Of a stretch of 64,000 bases of DNA, positions 17,701 to 26,747 are shown one piece after another (the first letter of the stretch is position 1; each line of letters begins with the position of its first letter). This DNA is from Pseudomonas parafulva NBRC 16636 = DSM 17004 (lineage in GTDB: Bacteria > Pseudomonadota > Gammaproteobacteria > Pseudomonadales > Pseudomonadaceae). The notes under the pieces were generated by a model that did not search any database, was not told the DNA's origin, and was given only the letters and a program-made list of their open reading frames with translations. A program made the position numbers and the translations under genes. The stretch covers positions 27,741 through 91,740 of the forward strand of contig NZ_BBIU01000023.1 of the NCBI RefSeq assembly GCF_000730645.1, given 5' to 3'.

Positions 17701-19741
17701 GGCTGCTGCCCAGTTGCGCCAGGGCCTGCAGAAACAGGCCGTGGGCCGCGTGCAGCCATTCAACCTCGGCGGCCTGCAGGGGCAATTGGTGGCCTTTGTA
17801 TTCACGTACAAGCCGGTCGAAAGCCGTGGCCAGCTCGGCCACGGGCATCACCCCGGCCATGGCAGCGCTGCCCTTGAGCGTATGCAAGGCCCGCTGCAAG
17901 GCATCGCTGACCGGCACCTCGGGGCCCACTGCGCTGTGAAGAAAACTTTCAATGCTGGCCAAGTGGCCCTGGGCTTCGCTGCGGAAGATCTCGAGCAACT
18001 GCGGGTCCAGCCCATCGACCTTGGCCGCCCCGGCAGCCTTGCCTTCAGCCAGGGCGTGCAGGCGCCCGGCCAGCTTCTCGATCTCGGTCAGTTGCGGCAA
18101 CTGGCCCGCAGCAAAGTCGGCCAGCAGGTCCGGCAAGTGAACGAACGCCTGTTGCATCGCCAGCTGGCTTTCCGACCCCAGCACGCCACGGCCTTCCAGT
18201 ACGCGGTTGAGCAGGTGCTCGGCCCCCCAGGCCAGCTCGGCAATTGCCTCGGCATGCACCATGCGGCCGCTGCCCTTGAGCGTGTGCAACGCCCGGCGCA
18301 TGTCCAGCAAGGCTTGCCGCTGCTGGTTGTCGGCACGCCAGCGCAGCCAGTGCCGCTCGATTTCCGGCAGCAGTTCACCGGCTTCCTCAAGAAACACCTC
18401 GCGCAGCTCATCGTCCACGCCATCGCCGTCAACACGGCCAACAGGGGCATCCTGGGCTTGCTTGCAGTGCACACCCAGGGCGGCCAGGCTGGCGCGCGCC
18501 ATGTCGATGAAGGGCTGGCCGTCGGCCAGGGGGTCGGCCACGCGCCATTGCAGGTAGCCCTCGGCAGCGCTCAGGGCATCGGCCAGCTGCGCCAGCTCGT
18601 CGGCAGGGGGCTCGGCCTCCAGGTGCTGCAACCAGCCTTGCACGTAGCTGGCGCTCCCTTCGAACAATTCGGCGGCAGCCGGCAACATCAGCATCGCCAA
18701 GGCGCCCCGCACCTGCTGCAGCAACCCCGGCAAGGCCTGCAGGCGCTGCCGCGGCCAACCCGATTCCAGGCAATCACCGATCAGGTCCTTGGCCTGCTGC
18801 AGCACGTTCAGCGACTCTTCAAACACCACCTGACGGATCTCGGCCAAGTCTGAACCTGGTAGGCCGCCGTGGCCGCTTTCTTCCAGGGGCCCGACCATGC
18901 CGTTCAGGCTGGCCTCGACATACAGCAACGCGCCGGCCACATCCATCAATACACTGTCGTCCGCCGCTTGCCCGCCCTGGGCCAGGCCCTGCAACGCCAG
19001 CACCTGGTCGATGATCACCCGCCGAGGCTGCTGAAAGCCCAGCACGGCCAGGGTATCGGCAACGTGGCGCAGCGGCGCCAGCAACCCGTCGAGCTGTTCG
19101 CTGTGCTCACGGTCGCTGCGCACGAACTGGTCCAGGCGCTCCTTGATGCGCATCAGGTCGTCACACAGCGCGCTTACCACCGAACGCAGCGCATCGCGCC
19201 CCGGCCCGGCCTGCACCTGGTCGCGCCAGTTAGCCAACGACAGGTCGAGGTTGGCGAGGTCGTCGGGCCCGGCGAACCGCTGCGCGGCGCCGTCGATCAG
19301 GCTGCCTTGGGCCACAGGCTCTGCGCCCCGGCAGGCGCGCAGCTGGTTGAGCAGCGGGATCATCACCAACGGCAGGTCGTGGCGCGCACCCCGTAGCCGC
19401 TCCAGGTACGACGGCAGTTGCTCCAGGCCGCGGAACAACACACCCAGGCAGTCCCCGCGTGGGCTGACCTGGCCGTCGGCAAGCGCCCTGGCGAGCAGCT
19501 CCAGCTCTTCGGCCAGGCGGGTTGCACCGGGCAGTTCGAGCATGTGCAGGCAGCCATGCACCTGGTGCAGGTTGTCCACCACGAAAGCCAGCATGGACAG
19601 GTCCCCGGGTTCCCCGGCAAAGCGTTCCAGCGCCTGGCGTGCCTGCCCCAGGCAGTCAAGCAGGGCAGGCTTGGCCCAGGCCAGCGCCACCGTATCGTGA
19701 CGGGCCGGGCTTGCAGCAGCACCAGACATGGGCATGGGCAT
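14780..19741 (-). CDS. chpA: Chemotaxis histidine kinase/response regulator hybrid ChpA
   Basis: A CheA-type kinase of about 1650 residues controlling type IV pilus function and surface-responsive signalling. The N-terminal two-thirds contain several histidine phosphotransfer modules; three carry the canonical HTLKG motif (HTLKGSGRM, HTLKGSAAM, HTLKGVARM) and an N-terminal one is degenerate (HQVHGCLHM). These are followed by dimerisation, HATPase (MLRNAVDHGLE, GRGLGMDVV), CheW-like and receiver domains (VMVVDDSVTVRK, LLLDIEMPRMDG). P. aeruginosa ChpA, from memory, is much longer (~2470) with more phosphotransfer modules. Start choice: GTG 19747 overlaps the pilJ stop, and ATGs lie at 19741, 19735 and 19729; the exact start is open. 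Confidence 0.93.
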   Translation of the reverse strand: MPMPMSGAAASPARHDTVALAWAKPALLDCLGQARQALERFAGEPGDLSMLAFVVDNLHQVHGCLHMLELPGATRLAEELELLARALADGQVSPRGDCLGVLFRGLEQLPSYLERLRGARHDLPLVMIPLLNQLRACRGAEPVAQGSLIDGAAQRFAGPDDLANLDLSLANWRDQVQAGPGRDALRSVVSALCDDLMRIKERLDQFVRSDREHSEQLDGLLAPLRHVADTLAVLGFQQPRRVIIDQVLALQGLAQGGQAADDSVLMDVAGALLYVEASLNGMVGPLEESGHGGLPGSDLAEIRQVVFEESLNVLQQAKDLIGDCLESGWPRQRLQALPGLLQQVRGALAMLMLPAAAELFEGSASYVQGWLQHLEAEPPADELAQLADALSAAEGYLQWRVADPLADGQPFIDMARASLAALGVHCKQAQDAPVGRVDGDGVDDELREVFLEEAGELLPEIERHWLRWRADNQQRQALLDMRRALHTLKGSGRMVHAEAIAELAWGAEHLLNRVLEGRGVLGSESQLAMQQAFVHLPDLLADFAAGQLPQLTEIEKLAGRLHALAEGKAAGAAKVDGLDPQLLEIFRSEAQGHLASIESFLHSAVGPEVPVSDALQRALHTLKGSAAMAGVMPVAELATAFDRLVREYKGHQLPLQAAEVEWLHAAHGLFLQALAQLGSSPLAPLPGATALIEQVGVAVDERLAGAQASLPTTRRRARDPQAVAAFLSQAMDSLMDAEALLSGWQQQPGQRDGLETLLDEMTQLGHAAHQADLWQVDEVCEALLDLYGAVEEGSLPADPRFFAQAHQAHEALLDMLDELAAGQDVVARLELVQSLRDLLGEGLAPDATGLVGLDTVTPLHPDMDLSDALGLGQVPAPVLAEPSQLPPQGPDKPGEELLEVFLEESSDIVESAAAALARWQADPRNSAEVDNLMRDLHTLKGVARMVEIGPIGDLAHELEFLYELLAAGRLPPGGALFALLQNCHDRLAQMLDAVRLGQPLHAATALIDYIRNFSSAALADNAARQGPVEALSSEGPALAPERAPGDMVKVDAELLDDLGNLAGEHSVIRGRIEQQVNDAQFTLNEMETTLERMRDQLLRLDIETQGRISSRQQLESDIYDDFDPLEMDRHSQLQQLSRALFESASDLLDLKETMAQRAQEAYGLLQQQARVNSQLQEGLTATLMVPFERLVPRLQRVVRQVASELGKHVELVVGNAEGELDRSVLERMVAPLEHMLRNAVDHGLESRAARLAAGKPEQGTIHLNLLHEGADIVIEMTDDGAGVPLEAVRLKAIKRGLLDPQAQLSDHEILQFILRPGFSTAEKITQISGRGLGMDVVHEEVKQLGGSMSIESAPGKGARFLIRLPFTVSINRALMVHLGDEQYAIPLNTIEGIVRVPPAELAACYEQEPPQYVYAGHEYQLRYLGELLQGGARPALLGQSVPLPVLLVHSQEQSFAIQVDSLSPSREIVVKSLGPQFAAVAGLSGATLLGDGRVVLILDLLGQLRGQQRRLARLPGGVPQLQLLGPAPRKALLVMVVDDSVTVRKVTSRLLERHGMSVITAKDGVDAMALLEEHRPDVLLLDIEMPRMDGFEVATRIRRDERMQQLPIIMITSRTGQKHRDRAMAIGVNEYLGKPYQESLLLQSIAHWSQPHA

Positions 19742-19743
19742 CC

Positions 19744-21801
19744 TCACTGGGGCTCGGCAGGTGGCAGCGTGAAACCCGACACCGACCGGCGCATTTCGCT
19801 GGCCATGCGCGCCAGGTGGCGGATGCTGTCGGCGGTCGCACCGGAGCCTGCGGAGGTTTGCGCGGTAATCTGCTGGATCACCGCCATGGTATGGGATATC
19901 TGCCCGGCCGAAGACGTCTGCAACTGGGCTGCGTCGGAGATGCTGTGGATAAGGTCGGCGAGGTTCTGCGACACGCCTTCGATCTCGGCCAGCGCCACCC
20001 CGGCGTCCTGGGCCAGGCGGGCACCGCGCACCACCTCGGCAGTGGTCTGCTCCATGGAGATGACAGCTTCGTTGGTGTCGGCCTGAATGGTGCGCACCAG
20101 GGCCTCGATCTGCCGGGTGGCCGAAGAGGAGCGTTCGGCCAGGCGCTGCACCTCGTCGGCGACCACGGCAAACCCGCGCCCGGCCTCGCCGGCCAGGGAA
20201 GCCTGAATGGCCGCGTTGAGGGCCAGGATGTTGGTCTGGTCGGCAATGTCGTCGATCAGGCTGACGATGTCGCCAATTTCCTGGGAGGACTCACCCAGGC
20301 GCTTGATGCGCTTGGCCGTGTCCTGGATCTGCTCACGGATGTTGTTCATGCCGTCGATGGTGTTGTGCACCACCTCGTTGCCCTTGTTGGCGATGGCCAC
20401 CGAGCGCTCGGCGACCTTGGCCGACTCGTAGGCATGGGCCGACACCCGGTCGATGGATTCAACCATGTCGCCTACTGCCTCGGACGCTTCGCTGATCTGC
20501 TCGGCCTGCTGCTCGGAGGCCTTGGCCAACTGCCGTGCGGTGTTCTGGGTATCCTGCACCGCCGCTGCCACCTGGACCGCGCTGTGGTTGATGGTAGCGA
20601 CCAGGTCGCGCAGCTGGTCCACGGAGTAGTTGATCGAGTCGGCAATGGCGCCGGTGAAGTCCTCGGTTACCGAGACGTTGACGGTGAGGTCGCCGTCGGC
20701 CAGTTCCTCGATTTCGTCCAGCAGGCGCATGATCGCCTGCTGGTTGCGTTCGTTCTTTTCAGCCGTCTCGCGCAGCTGCCGGTTGGTGGTGCGCACCATC
20801 ACCAAGCCGATGAGGATGATCGACGCCAGCGCCAGCAGGCCCAGGGCATAACCGCCAACGGTATCCAGGGTACGGCCGCTGGCCAGGTTCTCGAACCCGT
20901 TGGCCAGGTGCGAAGCTTCGTCCAGCAGGGTTTGCGACAGGCTGAAGATATTCCCGGCAGCCTCACGCACCTTGAACAGCTCAGGCGAGGTTTCAAGAAT
21001 TTCGTCCACCGAGCCTGCCACGAACTGGAACAGCTCGGCTATATCGGCCAGGCGGGCACGGGCATCGGCATCCTCGACCCGTGTCACATCGATGCTGGCA
21101 TCGCCTTTGAGCATGCCCTCGAGCACCTGGCCGAAGCGGCCGGCATCGCGGCCGAACGCGTCCGCCGCCTGGGCTGCAGCGTCGTCACCGGCAAGCACCG
21201 TGTTCACCGAACCCAATATGCGCTCGGCCAGCAGCAACTGGCGCTGGGCAACGGCAACCTGGCTGGCAGGCGCGCCGCTTTTCAGCAGGATTTCGACCAC
21301 CTTCTCGTACTCCACCTGCAACTGCGGCACCGTTTCGGCAAGCGTTGCCGCCACCTGGTGCAACGACAGCACGGTCTGCTCGCTGGCCAGGATGGTGTCG
21401 GTGCTCTTGCGCAGGTTTTCCCAGTCGTCACGCACCGCCTCCATTTCGTCGCGCACCTGGGGTGGCGCGGGCGGAAGCCCGGTAGCCTTGTCGCCGTGGC
21501 GCAGGTAGCCCCAGCGCCGCTCGAAGTCGTTGCGCGCGTCGGACAGCAAGCGGAACGCCAGCGCCTTGCCGGTCGCCGCTTCGGTCGCATTCTTGGCAAT
21601 GCGCTGGGACAGCACCCGCAGCTCGCCTGCATGGCCGATGTACTGCTTGTCGTAGTTGGACTGGGTGTTGAGGTAGGCGAAATTGGCGAACAGCAGGATG
21701 ATCGACAGGATCAGGATCAGGAACAGCACGGTGATCTGCGCGATGCTGCGCGTGCGGGGCGTCACGGTGGTGGCGGTGACCGGGGTAGCTGGGTTGTTCA
21801 C
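19744..21801 (-). CDS. pilJ: Type IV pilus chemoreceptor PilJ
   Basis: A 685-residue methyl-accepting protein of the Chp pathway. The first membrane helix (~30-52) precedes a periplasmic region of ~260 residues, then a second helix (~315-335), a HAMP-like segment and the cytoplasmic coiled coil with a hairpin tip near [30 protein letters not shown]; note NAAIQAS where most receptors have NAAIEAA, as in other PilJ proteins. It senses pilus-related signals and drives ChpA. The start is GTG 21801 with AGGACG upstream. Its end overlaps or abuts chpA, in a cluster transcribed from pilG. Confidence 0.95.
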   Translation of the reverse strand: MNNPATPVTATTVTPRTRSIAQITVLFLILILSIILLFANFAYLNTQSNYDKQYIGHAGELRVLSQRIAKNATEAATGKALAFRLLSDARNDFERRWGYLRHGDKATGLPPAPPQVRDEMEAVRDDWENLRKSTDTILASEQTVLSLHQVAATLAETVPQLQVEYEKVVEILLKSGAPASQVAVAQRQLLLAERILGSVNTVLAGDDAAAQAADAFGRDAGRFGQVLEGMLKGDASIDVTRVEDADARARLADIAELFQFVAGSVDEILETSPELFKVREAAGNIFSLSQTLLDEASHLANGFENLASGRTLDTVGGYALGLLALASIILIGLVMVRTTNRQLRETAEKNERNQQAIMRLLDEIEELADGDLTVNVSVTEDFTGAIADSINYSVDQLRDLVATINHSAVQVAAAVQDTQNTARQLAKASEQQAEQISEASEAVGDMVESIDRVSAHAYESAKVAERSVAIANKGNEVVHNTIDGMNNIREQIQDTAKRIKRLGESSQEIGDIVSLIDDIADQTNILALNAAIQASLAGEAGRGFAVVADEVQRLAERSSSATRQIEALVRTIQADTNEAVISMEQTTAEVVRGARLAQDAGVALAEIEGVSQNLADLIHSISDAAQLQTSSAGQISHTMAVIQQITAQTSAGSGATADSIRHLARMASEMRRSVSGFTLPPAEPQ

Positions 21802-21812
21802 GTTCGCACGTC

Positions 21813-22367
21813 CTATAACGCCACATCGAGAAAGCCCGGCGCCTGGGCCAGGGCGAAGGGGCTGAAGATTGCCCAGTCACGTGCGCGGTGAAAATGCCCT
21901 TGCACGAAGGGGGCGGCCGTTTCGGCCAAGGGGAACGGCGGCGCCAGTTGCAGGCTGTCCAGGGCAAAGTGCTGCAGGCCGAGTACCTCGTCCACCAGCA
22001 GGCCGACGAACAGGTCTTCATGGTCCAGCACCAGCACGCGCCGCTGCTTGCCTGCCGTAGCGTGGCCCAACCCCAGAAAGCGGCCCAGGTCCATGACCGG
22101 CAACAGCCGGCCACGCAGGTTGGCCACGCCACACACCCACGGCTGCACCCCTGGCACGCGGCTGCTGCGGGGCTCGCGCAGCACTTCGGCCACTTCACCC
22201 ATGGGCGCCACGAACCACTGCCCGGCAATGCGAAAACCGATGCCGCTCCATTGCTGCAGGCGGGTGCCTTGGGCGGGCTGGTCGGCGACCAGCAGGCGGC
22301 AACGCCGGTCGATGTCCAGCAACAGCTCGAAGGCGGTCAGCGACGCGCCCTGCGGGCGGGTGGTCAA
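21813..22367 (-). CDS. pilI: CheW-like adaptor PilI
   Basis: A 184-residue CheW-domain protein coupling PilJ to ChpA. The N terminus [14 protein letters not shown] and the core [33 protein letters not shown] match PilI. The only in-frame start before the conserved region is TTG 22367, which overlaps the pilH stop codon (TTGA arrangement); there is no strong ribosome site, so translation is probably coupled to pilH. It lies eleven bases before pilJ. Confidence 0.92.
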   Translation of the reverse strand: MTTRPQGASLTAFELLLDIDRRCRLLVADQPAQGTRLQQWSGIGFRIAGQWFVAPMGEVAEVLREPRSSRVPGVQPWVCGVANLRGRLLPVMDLGRFLGLGHATAGKQRRVLVLDHEDLFVGLLVDEVLGLQHFALDSLQLAPPFPLAETAAPFVQGHFHRARDWAIFSPFALAQAPGFLDVAL

Positions 22368-22729
22368 GCGCCCAGCACTTCTTGAAGCTTGGCGATCAGC
22401 GCATCCTCTTCCACCGGTTTTATCAGGAAGTCGCGGGCGCCCTGCCGGGTTGCCCAGATGCGGTCGGTTTCCTGGTCCTTGGTGGTCACCACGATCACCG
22501 GAATGTCGCGGGTTACCGGGTCCTTGCTAAGCTGGCGGGTCGCCTGGAAGCCGTTCATGCCAGGCATGACGATGTCCATCAGCACCGCGTCGGGCTTGTC
22601 CTGCCTGGCCAAGGCCACGCCGTCGGCACCATTGTTGGCCTTGAGCACCTGGTGGCCGTGTTTTTCAAGCCACTCGGTCAAGCGGTACATCTCTGTCGGC
22701 GAGTCGTCGACAATCAGAACTCGGGCCAT
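22364..22729 (-). CDS. pilH: Response regulator PilH
   Basis: A 121-residue single-domain CheY-like receiver. It has the acidic pair VDDSPTE near residue 8, the phosphorylation-site strand AVLMDIVMPGMNG (Asp at about 52), the VVTTKD switch residue region and the KPVEED lysine. In Pseudomonas Chp systems PilH opposes or buffers PilG phosphorylation. It ends by overlapping the start of pilI. Confidence 0.95.
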   Translation of the reverse strand: MARVLIVDDSPTEMYRLTEWLEKHGHQVLKANNGADGVALARQDKPDAVLMDIVMPGMNGFQATRQLSKDPVTRDIPVIVVTTKDQETDRIWATRQGARDFLIKPVEEDALIAKLQEVLGA

Positions 22730-22776
22730 GCTGGCTCCCCATCAGAAAAATAAGACCGTGCCATGGCTGGGCGCGG

Positions 22777-23193
22777 TCAGGGTGCGTGTTGTGGGTCTGT
22801 GGCAGGTTGCTCCACGGCGAACCCGGGCACGTGGGCACGGATCGCCTCGAGCAGTTCGTCCTTGCTGAACGGCTTGGTCAGGAACTGATCGGACCCGACC
22901 ACCCGGCCGCGGGCCTTGTCGAACAGGCCGTCACGGGACGACAGCAAGATGACCGGGACGTCCTTGAAGGTGCTGTTGTGCTTGATCACGGCGCAGGTCT
23001 GGTAGCCGTCCAGCCGTGGCATCAGCACGTCGACGAAGATGATGTCAGGCCGGTGATCGACGATCTTGGCCATGGCGTCGAAACCATCGCTGGCGGTAAT
23101 CACCTCGCAGCCCACCTCGCCGAGCAACATCTGCGCGGTGCGGCGGATCGTGCGCGAATCATCGATCACCATCACCTTCAGGGGTTGTTCCAT
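22777..23193 (-). CDS. pilG: Response regulator PilG
   Basis: A 138-residue CheY-like receiver, first gene of the Chp cluster. Conserved features are MVIDDSRTIRR, the phospho-acceptor strand IIFVDVLMPRLDG, LLSSRDGLFDKARG and TKPFSKDEL. PilG is the output regulator promoting pilus extension and, in P. aeruginosa, activating adenylate cyclase signalling through FimL. There is no output domain. It is divergent from gshB across a 239-base gap that must hold both promoters. Confidence 0.95.
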   Translation of the reverse strand: MEQPLKVMVIDDSRTIRRTAQMLLGEVGCEVITASDGFDAMAKIVDHRPDIIFVDVLMPRLDGYQTCAVIKHNSTFKDVPVILLSSRDGLFDKARGRVVGSDQFLTKPFSKDELLEAIRAHVPGFAVEQPATDPQHAP

Positions 23194-23209
23194 AAACGCC
23201 TACCCGTGG

Positions 23210-23310
23210 GAATTAGCTGCAAGTTGCACGCGTGCGCCACGACAATGGCGGCCCGGAGCAGGGATGCTCGTCGCTTGAGGCTTGTAGCCCAAGGCTTGCA
23301 GCTGCATTTT
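23210..23310. repeat. AAGCTTGCAAGC-type intergenic repeat cluster C
   Basis: In the pilG-gshB divergent gap, AGCTGCAAG (23216-23224) is matched by its complement CTTGCAGCT (23294-23302), with further GCTTGAGGCTTG copies between. Same repeat style as clusters A, D, E and F. Confidence 0.55.
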
Positions 23311-23432
23311 TAGCACAGTACGCAGCCCCGTTCCATCTGCCATGCCCCTTGACCGGCGGCGTCGGCAGCGCCACCCTGAGCCACTTTTCTTTCGATCCAT
23401 CGCGGCAGCGTGCCGCCAAGAGGAACCACCCC

Positions 23433-24386
23433 ATGAGCGTTCGCCTCGGCATTGTCATGGACCCCATCGCGTCCATCTCCTACAAAAAGGACAGTTCGCT
23501 GGCCATGCTGCTGGCTGCCCAGGCGCGCGGCTGGAGCTTGTTCCACATGGAACAGCCCGACCTTTACCTGGGTGCCGGCCAGGCCCGCGCGCAGATGCGC
23601 CCGCTGAAGGTATTCGCCGACCCGTCCCGCTGGTTCGAGCTGGGCGAAGAGCAGGACAGCGCCCTGGCCGACCTGGACGTGATCCTGATGCGCAAGGACC
23701 CGCCCTTCGACATGGAGTTCGTCTACAGCACCTACCTGCTGGAGCAGGCCGAGCGTGAAGGCGTGCTGGTGGTCAACCGCCCGCAGAGCCTGCGCGACTG
23801 CAACGAGAAGCTGTTCGCCACCCAGTTCCCGCAGTGCATGGCGCCAACCCTGGTAAGCCGGCGCGCCGACATTCTGCGTCAGTTCGCCGCCACCCATGGC
23901 GACGTGATCCTCAAACCGCTCGATGGCATGGGCGGCGCTTCGGTGTTCCGCCACCGCCAGGGCGACCCGAACCTGTCGGTGATCCTCGAAACCCTGACCC
24001 AGCACGGTGCCCAGCAGATCATGGCGCAGGCCTACCTGCCGCAGATCGTCGATGGCGACAAGCGCATCCTGATGATCGATGGCGAGCCGGTGCCTTATTG
24101 CCTGGCACGCATCCCGGCCAGTGGCGAAACCCGGGGGAACCTGGCTGCGGGCGGGCGTGGCGAGGCGCGCCCGCTGACCGAGCGCGACCGCTGGATCGCG
24201 GCCCAGGTGGGCCCGGTGCTGCGTGAAAAGGGCCTGCTGTTCGTGGGCCTGGACGTGATTGGCGACTCGCTCACCGAAATCAACGTCACCAGCCCTACCT
24301 GCATTCGCGAAATCGACGCGGCCTACAACACCGACATCGGCGGCCAGCTGATGGACGCCATTGATCGCCAGCTCAAGGCCCGCTGA
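23433..24386 (+). CDS. gshB: Glutathione synthetase
   Basis: A 317-residue ATP-grasp enzyme joining gamma-glutamylcysteine and glycine to form glutathione. The N terminus VRLGIVMDPIASISYKKD is diagnostic. The body shows VILKPLDGMGGASVFR (ATP-binding lysine and glycine loop) and late NVTSPTCIREI, a magnesium/substrate loop. ATG 23433 follows AAGAGGA; an earlier in-frame start at 23232 has no support. The order gshB next to pilG is conserved in Pseudomonas. Confidence 0.97.
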   Translation: MSVRLGIVMDPIASISYKKDSSLAMLLAAQARGWSLFHMEQPDLYLGAGQARAQMRPLKVFADPSRWFELGEEQDSALADLDVILMRKDPPFDMEFVYSTYLLEQAEREGVLVVNRPQSLRDCNEKLFATQFPQCMAPTLVSRRADILRQFAATHGDVILKPLDGMGGASVFRHRQGDPNLSVILETLTQHGAQQIMAQAYLPQIVDGDKRILMIDGEPVPYCLARIPASGETRGNLAAGGRGEARPLTERDRWIAAQVGPVLREKGLLFVGLDVIGDSLTEINVTSPTCIREIDAAYNTDIGGQLMDAIDRQLKAR

Positions 24387-24496
24387 CCGCGGGCACGAAG
24401 TACAAGCGCCGAGTGCGGTATGATGCGCAGCCGCTCGCCGGGAGCCACTCACCTGCACAGGCGTGGCTCAAGCTTGACGCTGACCGTGGATAACCG

Positions 24497-25399
24497 ATGA
24501 CGCTGCCCGCTGACATCCCTGCCGACCTGCTGCCGCCGCGCGTACGCCCGGTGGACCGCCTGGGCTTTACCCTGTTCCTGGCTGCGCTCGTGCACCTGGC
24601 GTTGATCCTTGGCGTGGGTTTCAGCGTGGTCAAGCCCGCCCAGGTCAGCCACACCATGGATATCACCCTGGCCACCTTCAAAAGCGAAAAGCCGCCGCAA
24701 AAGGCGGATTTCCAGGCCCAGGACAACCAGCAGGGCAGCGGTACGCTGGACAAGAAAGCGGTGCCCAAGACCACCGAACTTGCACCTTTCCAGGACAGCA
24801 AGATCAACAAGATCACCCCGCCCCCGGCCGCCAGGCCGGACGTGGCGCCACCGCCCAAGCCGCAAAAATCTGCGGTGGCCACCAAGGCCGCCAAGCCGCA
24901 GAAGGTCGAGCCCAAGCCCAAGGAAAGCAAACCCCAGCCCAAGGCAGCGCCGGCTCCAGCGTTCGACAGTTCGCAGTTGTCCAGCCAGATCGCCAGCCTG
25001 GAGGCGGAGCTTGCCAACGAACAGCAGCTGTATGCCAAACGCCCGCGCATTCACCGGCTCAATGCTGCCTCCACCATGCGCGACAAGGGCGCCTGGTACA
25101 AGGAGGAGTGGCGCAAGAAGGTGGAACGGGTGGGCAACCTCAACTACCCCGACGAAGCGCGTCGGCAGCAGATCTACGGCAACCTGCGCATGATGGTTTC
25201 GATCAACCGCGACGGCTCGCTGTACGAGGTGCTGGTGCTTGAATCGTCCGGGCAGCCCGTGCTTGATCAGGCAGCGCAGCGCATCGTGCGCCTGGCGGCA
25301 CCGTTTGCGCCGTTTACCGGGGACCTGGCTGAATACGACCGGCTGGAGATCATCCGCACCTGGCGCTTTGCCCGTGGGGACCGGCTTTCCAGCAACTGA
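24497..25399 (+). CDS. tonB: TonB family energy-transducing protein
   Basis: A 300-residue inner-membrane-anchored protein. One N-terminal helix (~21-45, LGFTLFLAALVHLALILGVG) precedes a long Pro/Lys-rich periplasm-spanning segment (~70-155), a helical part, and a C-terminal TonB domain whose strand GNLRMMVSINRDGSLYEVLVLESSG fits the family. TonB proteins pass proton-motive energy from ExbB/ExbD to outer-membrane receptors. No exbBD genes are adjacent, and the periplasmic linker and the location beside gshB suggest one of several paralogues; in P. aeruginosa the gene here (TonB3) is tied to twitching motility. Confidence 0.88.
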   Translation: MTLPADIPADLLPPRVRPVDRLGFTLFLAALVHLALILGVGFSVVKPAQVSHTMDITLATFKSEKPPQKADFQAQDNQQGSGTLDKKAVPKTTELAPFQDSKINKITPPPAARPDVAPPPKPQKSAVATKAAKPQKVEPKPKESKPQPKAAPAPAFDSSQLSSQIASLEAELANEQQLYAKRPRIHRLNAASTMRDKGAWYKEEWRKKVERVGNLNYPDEARRQQIYGNLRMMVSINRDGSLYEVLVLESSGQPVLDQAAQRIVRLAAPFAPFTGDLAEYDRLEIIRTWRFARGDRLSSN

Positions 25400-25500
25400 T
25401 GCCTGAACCAGGCGCAGATTATCTAGCAGTTTTGCCAGTTGTGACTGCAGCGAAAGCGACGTGCAATTGCGGTACATCCAACCGCGAGGAATTACACGCC

Positions 25501-26082
25501 ATGAACAGCCCATCACCCCAAGCGCAATTCGAAGAGCAATTCCAAAAAAAAGCGCACAGCTTATGGGAAGATTTATCAAAAGCCGAAGGCCACTCCCTCA
25601 GCGCCGATATACTCACGACGACCGTAAACACACAGGTTCACGTGAAGCGAGGCGATGAAATAATCCAGTACACGTCTGTCAAAGGCGCATTTCATGCGTT
25701 AGCAGCCGATAGAACGGCACTGCTTACCTGTGTCTACGATGACCATTTGCCTGTCAACAAAGAAGGTGATTTCCCAGCATTGCAAATACTTTTCCGTAAC
25801 CTTCGATCAGGGCGTGCTGACGTCACCACTTCGCCCAACGCAGACATCATGGTAGCGCTCGGCTGGGGCCAGTGGTTTCGAGAGAAGTACGGCTTCGCGA
25901 TCGTGTACTTCGATCAAGCGCAGCAAGGCAGCGCCAACGTAAAGTTTGAACCCAGCGAAGACAACATTGGTGGCAGCCGTAAAAAAATCATCAAGGTTTC
26001 CGCGACTTTCGACTTGGTGGGTCACCCCTCCAAAGAAAAGGTGTCAATTGACCTGAACGCGGAGGGTAAATTGATTTATTGA
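25501..26082 (+). CDS. Unrecognised AT-richer orphan protein
   Basis: A 193-residue protein with no signal peptide, membrane helix or motif that I recognise; acidic/polar with sections such as DDHLPVNKEGDFPALQILFRN and ALGWGQWFREKYGFAIVYFDQ suggesting a compact alpha/beta fold. The start is ATG 25501, with GAGGAA about ten bases upstream. Two sampled 60-base stretches are 50% G+C, well below the flanking tonB and yqgE genes, and codons such as AAA, TTA and ATA are common, so recent acquisition is likely. It sits between two normally near-adjacent core genes and ends in a hairpin. Confidence 0.75.
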   Translation: MNSPSPQAQFEEQFQKKAHSLWEDLSKAEGHSLSADILTTTVNTQVHVKRGDEIIQYTSVKGAFHALAADRTALLTCVYDDHLPVNKEGDFPALQILFRNLRSGRADVTTSPNADIMVALGWGQWFREKYGFAIVYFDQAQQGSANVKFEPSEDNIGGSRKKIIKVSATFDLVGHPSKEKVSIDLNAEGKLIY

Positions 26083-26114
26083 CGGATGATTGCAGGGATG
26101 CGCAGGTCGAAACC

Positions 26115-26141
26115 AGGTGCTGCCTCTTCACGGCAGCACCT
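26115..26141 (+). terminator. Hairpin after the AT-rich orphan gene
   Basis: Perfect 10-bp stem AGGTGCTGCC (26115-26124) with GGCAGCACCT (26132-26141), loop TCTTCAC. Only a short T tract follows. Confidence 0.5.
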
Positions 26142-26177
26142 TGCCAGCCTCGCTGCCTGGCGCCACACTACCCCCCC

Positions 26178-26747
26178 ATGAAGACCCTCACGCCGAGCTA
26201 CCTCAAGCACCAGTTCCTGATCGCCATGCCGCACATGGCCGACCCGAACTTCGCCCAGACCCTCACGTACATCGTCGAGCACAACGCCCATGGCGCCATG
26301 GGGCTTGTGGTGAACCGGCCGCAGGAGCTGAACCTGGCCGACATCCTCGAGCAGTTGCGCCCGGATGAAGTGCCCGCAGCCAGCACCCTGCAGGTACCCA
26401 TTTACCAAGGCGGGCCGGTGCAGACCGACCGTGGGTTCGTGCTGCACACCAGCGAGTGCACCTACCAGGCCACTGTCGAGCTGGAGGGCGTGTCGTTGTC
26501 CACCTCCCAGGACGTGCTGTTTGCCATCGCCGAGGGCGTGGGCCCGCAAAAAAGCCTGATCACCCTGGGGTACGCCGGCTGGGAAGCAGGCCAACTGGAG
26601 GCCGAGCTGGCCGACAACGCCTGGCTCAACTGCCCGTTCGACCCGGAAATCATCTTTGGCCTGGCCAGCGACCTGCGCCTCGAAGCGGCCGCTGCAAGCC
26701 TGGGCATCAACCTGCACCTGCTCACCAGCCAGGCGGGGCACGCCTGA
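26178..26747 (+). CDS. yqgE: YqgE (AlgH, UPF0301) family protein
   Basis: A 189-residue soluble protein of UPF0301. It starts with the family signature YLKHQFLIAMPHMADPNF and continues with HNAHGAMGLVVNRP and a GGPVQTDRGFVLH strand. Called AlgH in P. aeruginosa; the molecular role remains unclear. The stop overlaps the ruvX start by one base (TGATG), so the two are translationally coupled, as in most gamma-proteobacteria. Confidence 0.95.
   Translation: MKTLTPSYLKHQFLIAMPHMADPNFAQTLTYIVEHNAHGAMGLVVNRPQELNLADILEQLRPDEVPAASTLQVPIYQGGPVQTDRGFVLHTSECTYQATVELEGVSLSTSQDVLFAIAEGVGPQKSLITLGYAGWEAGQLEAELADNAWLNCPFDPEIIFGLASDLRLEAAAASLGINLHLLTSQAGHA

Noticed and set aside
14672..18853. 1393-residue open frame on the plus strand opposite chpA.
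   Set aside because: Translation is Gln/His/Ala-rich shadow of chpA with no domain; high-G+C genomes give such antisense frames.
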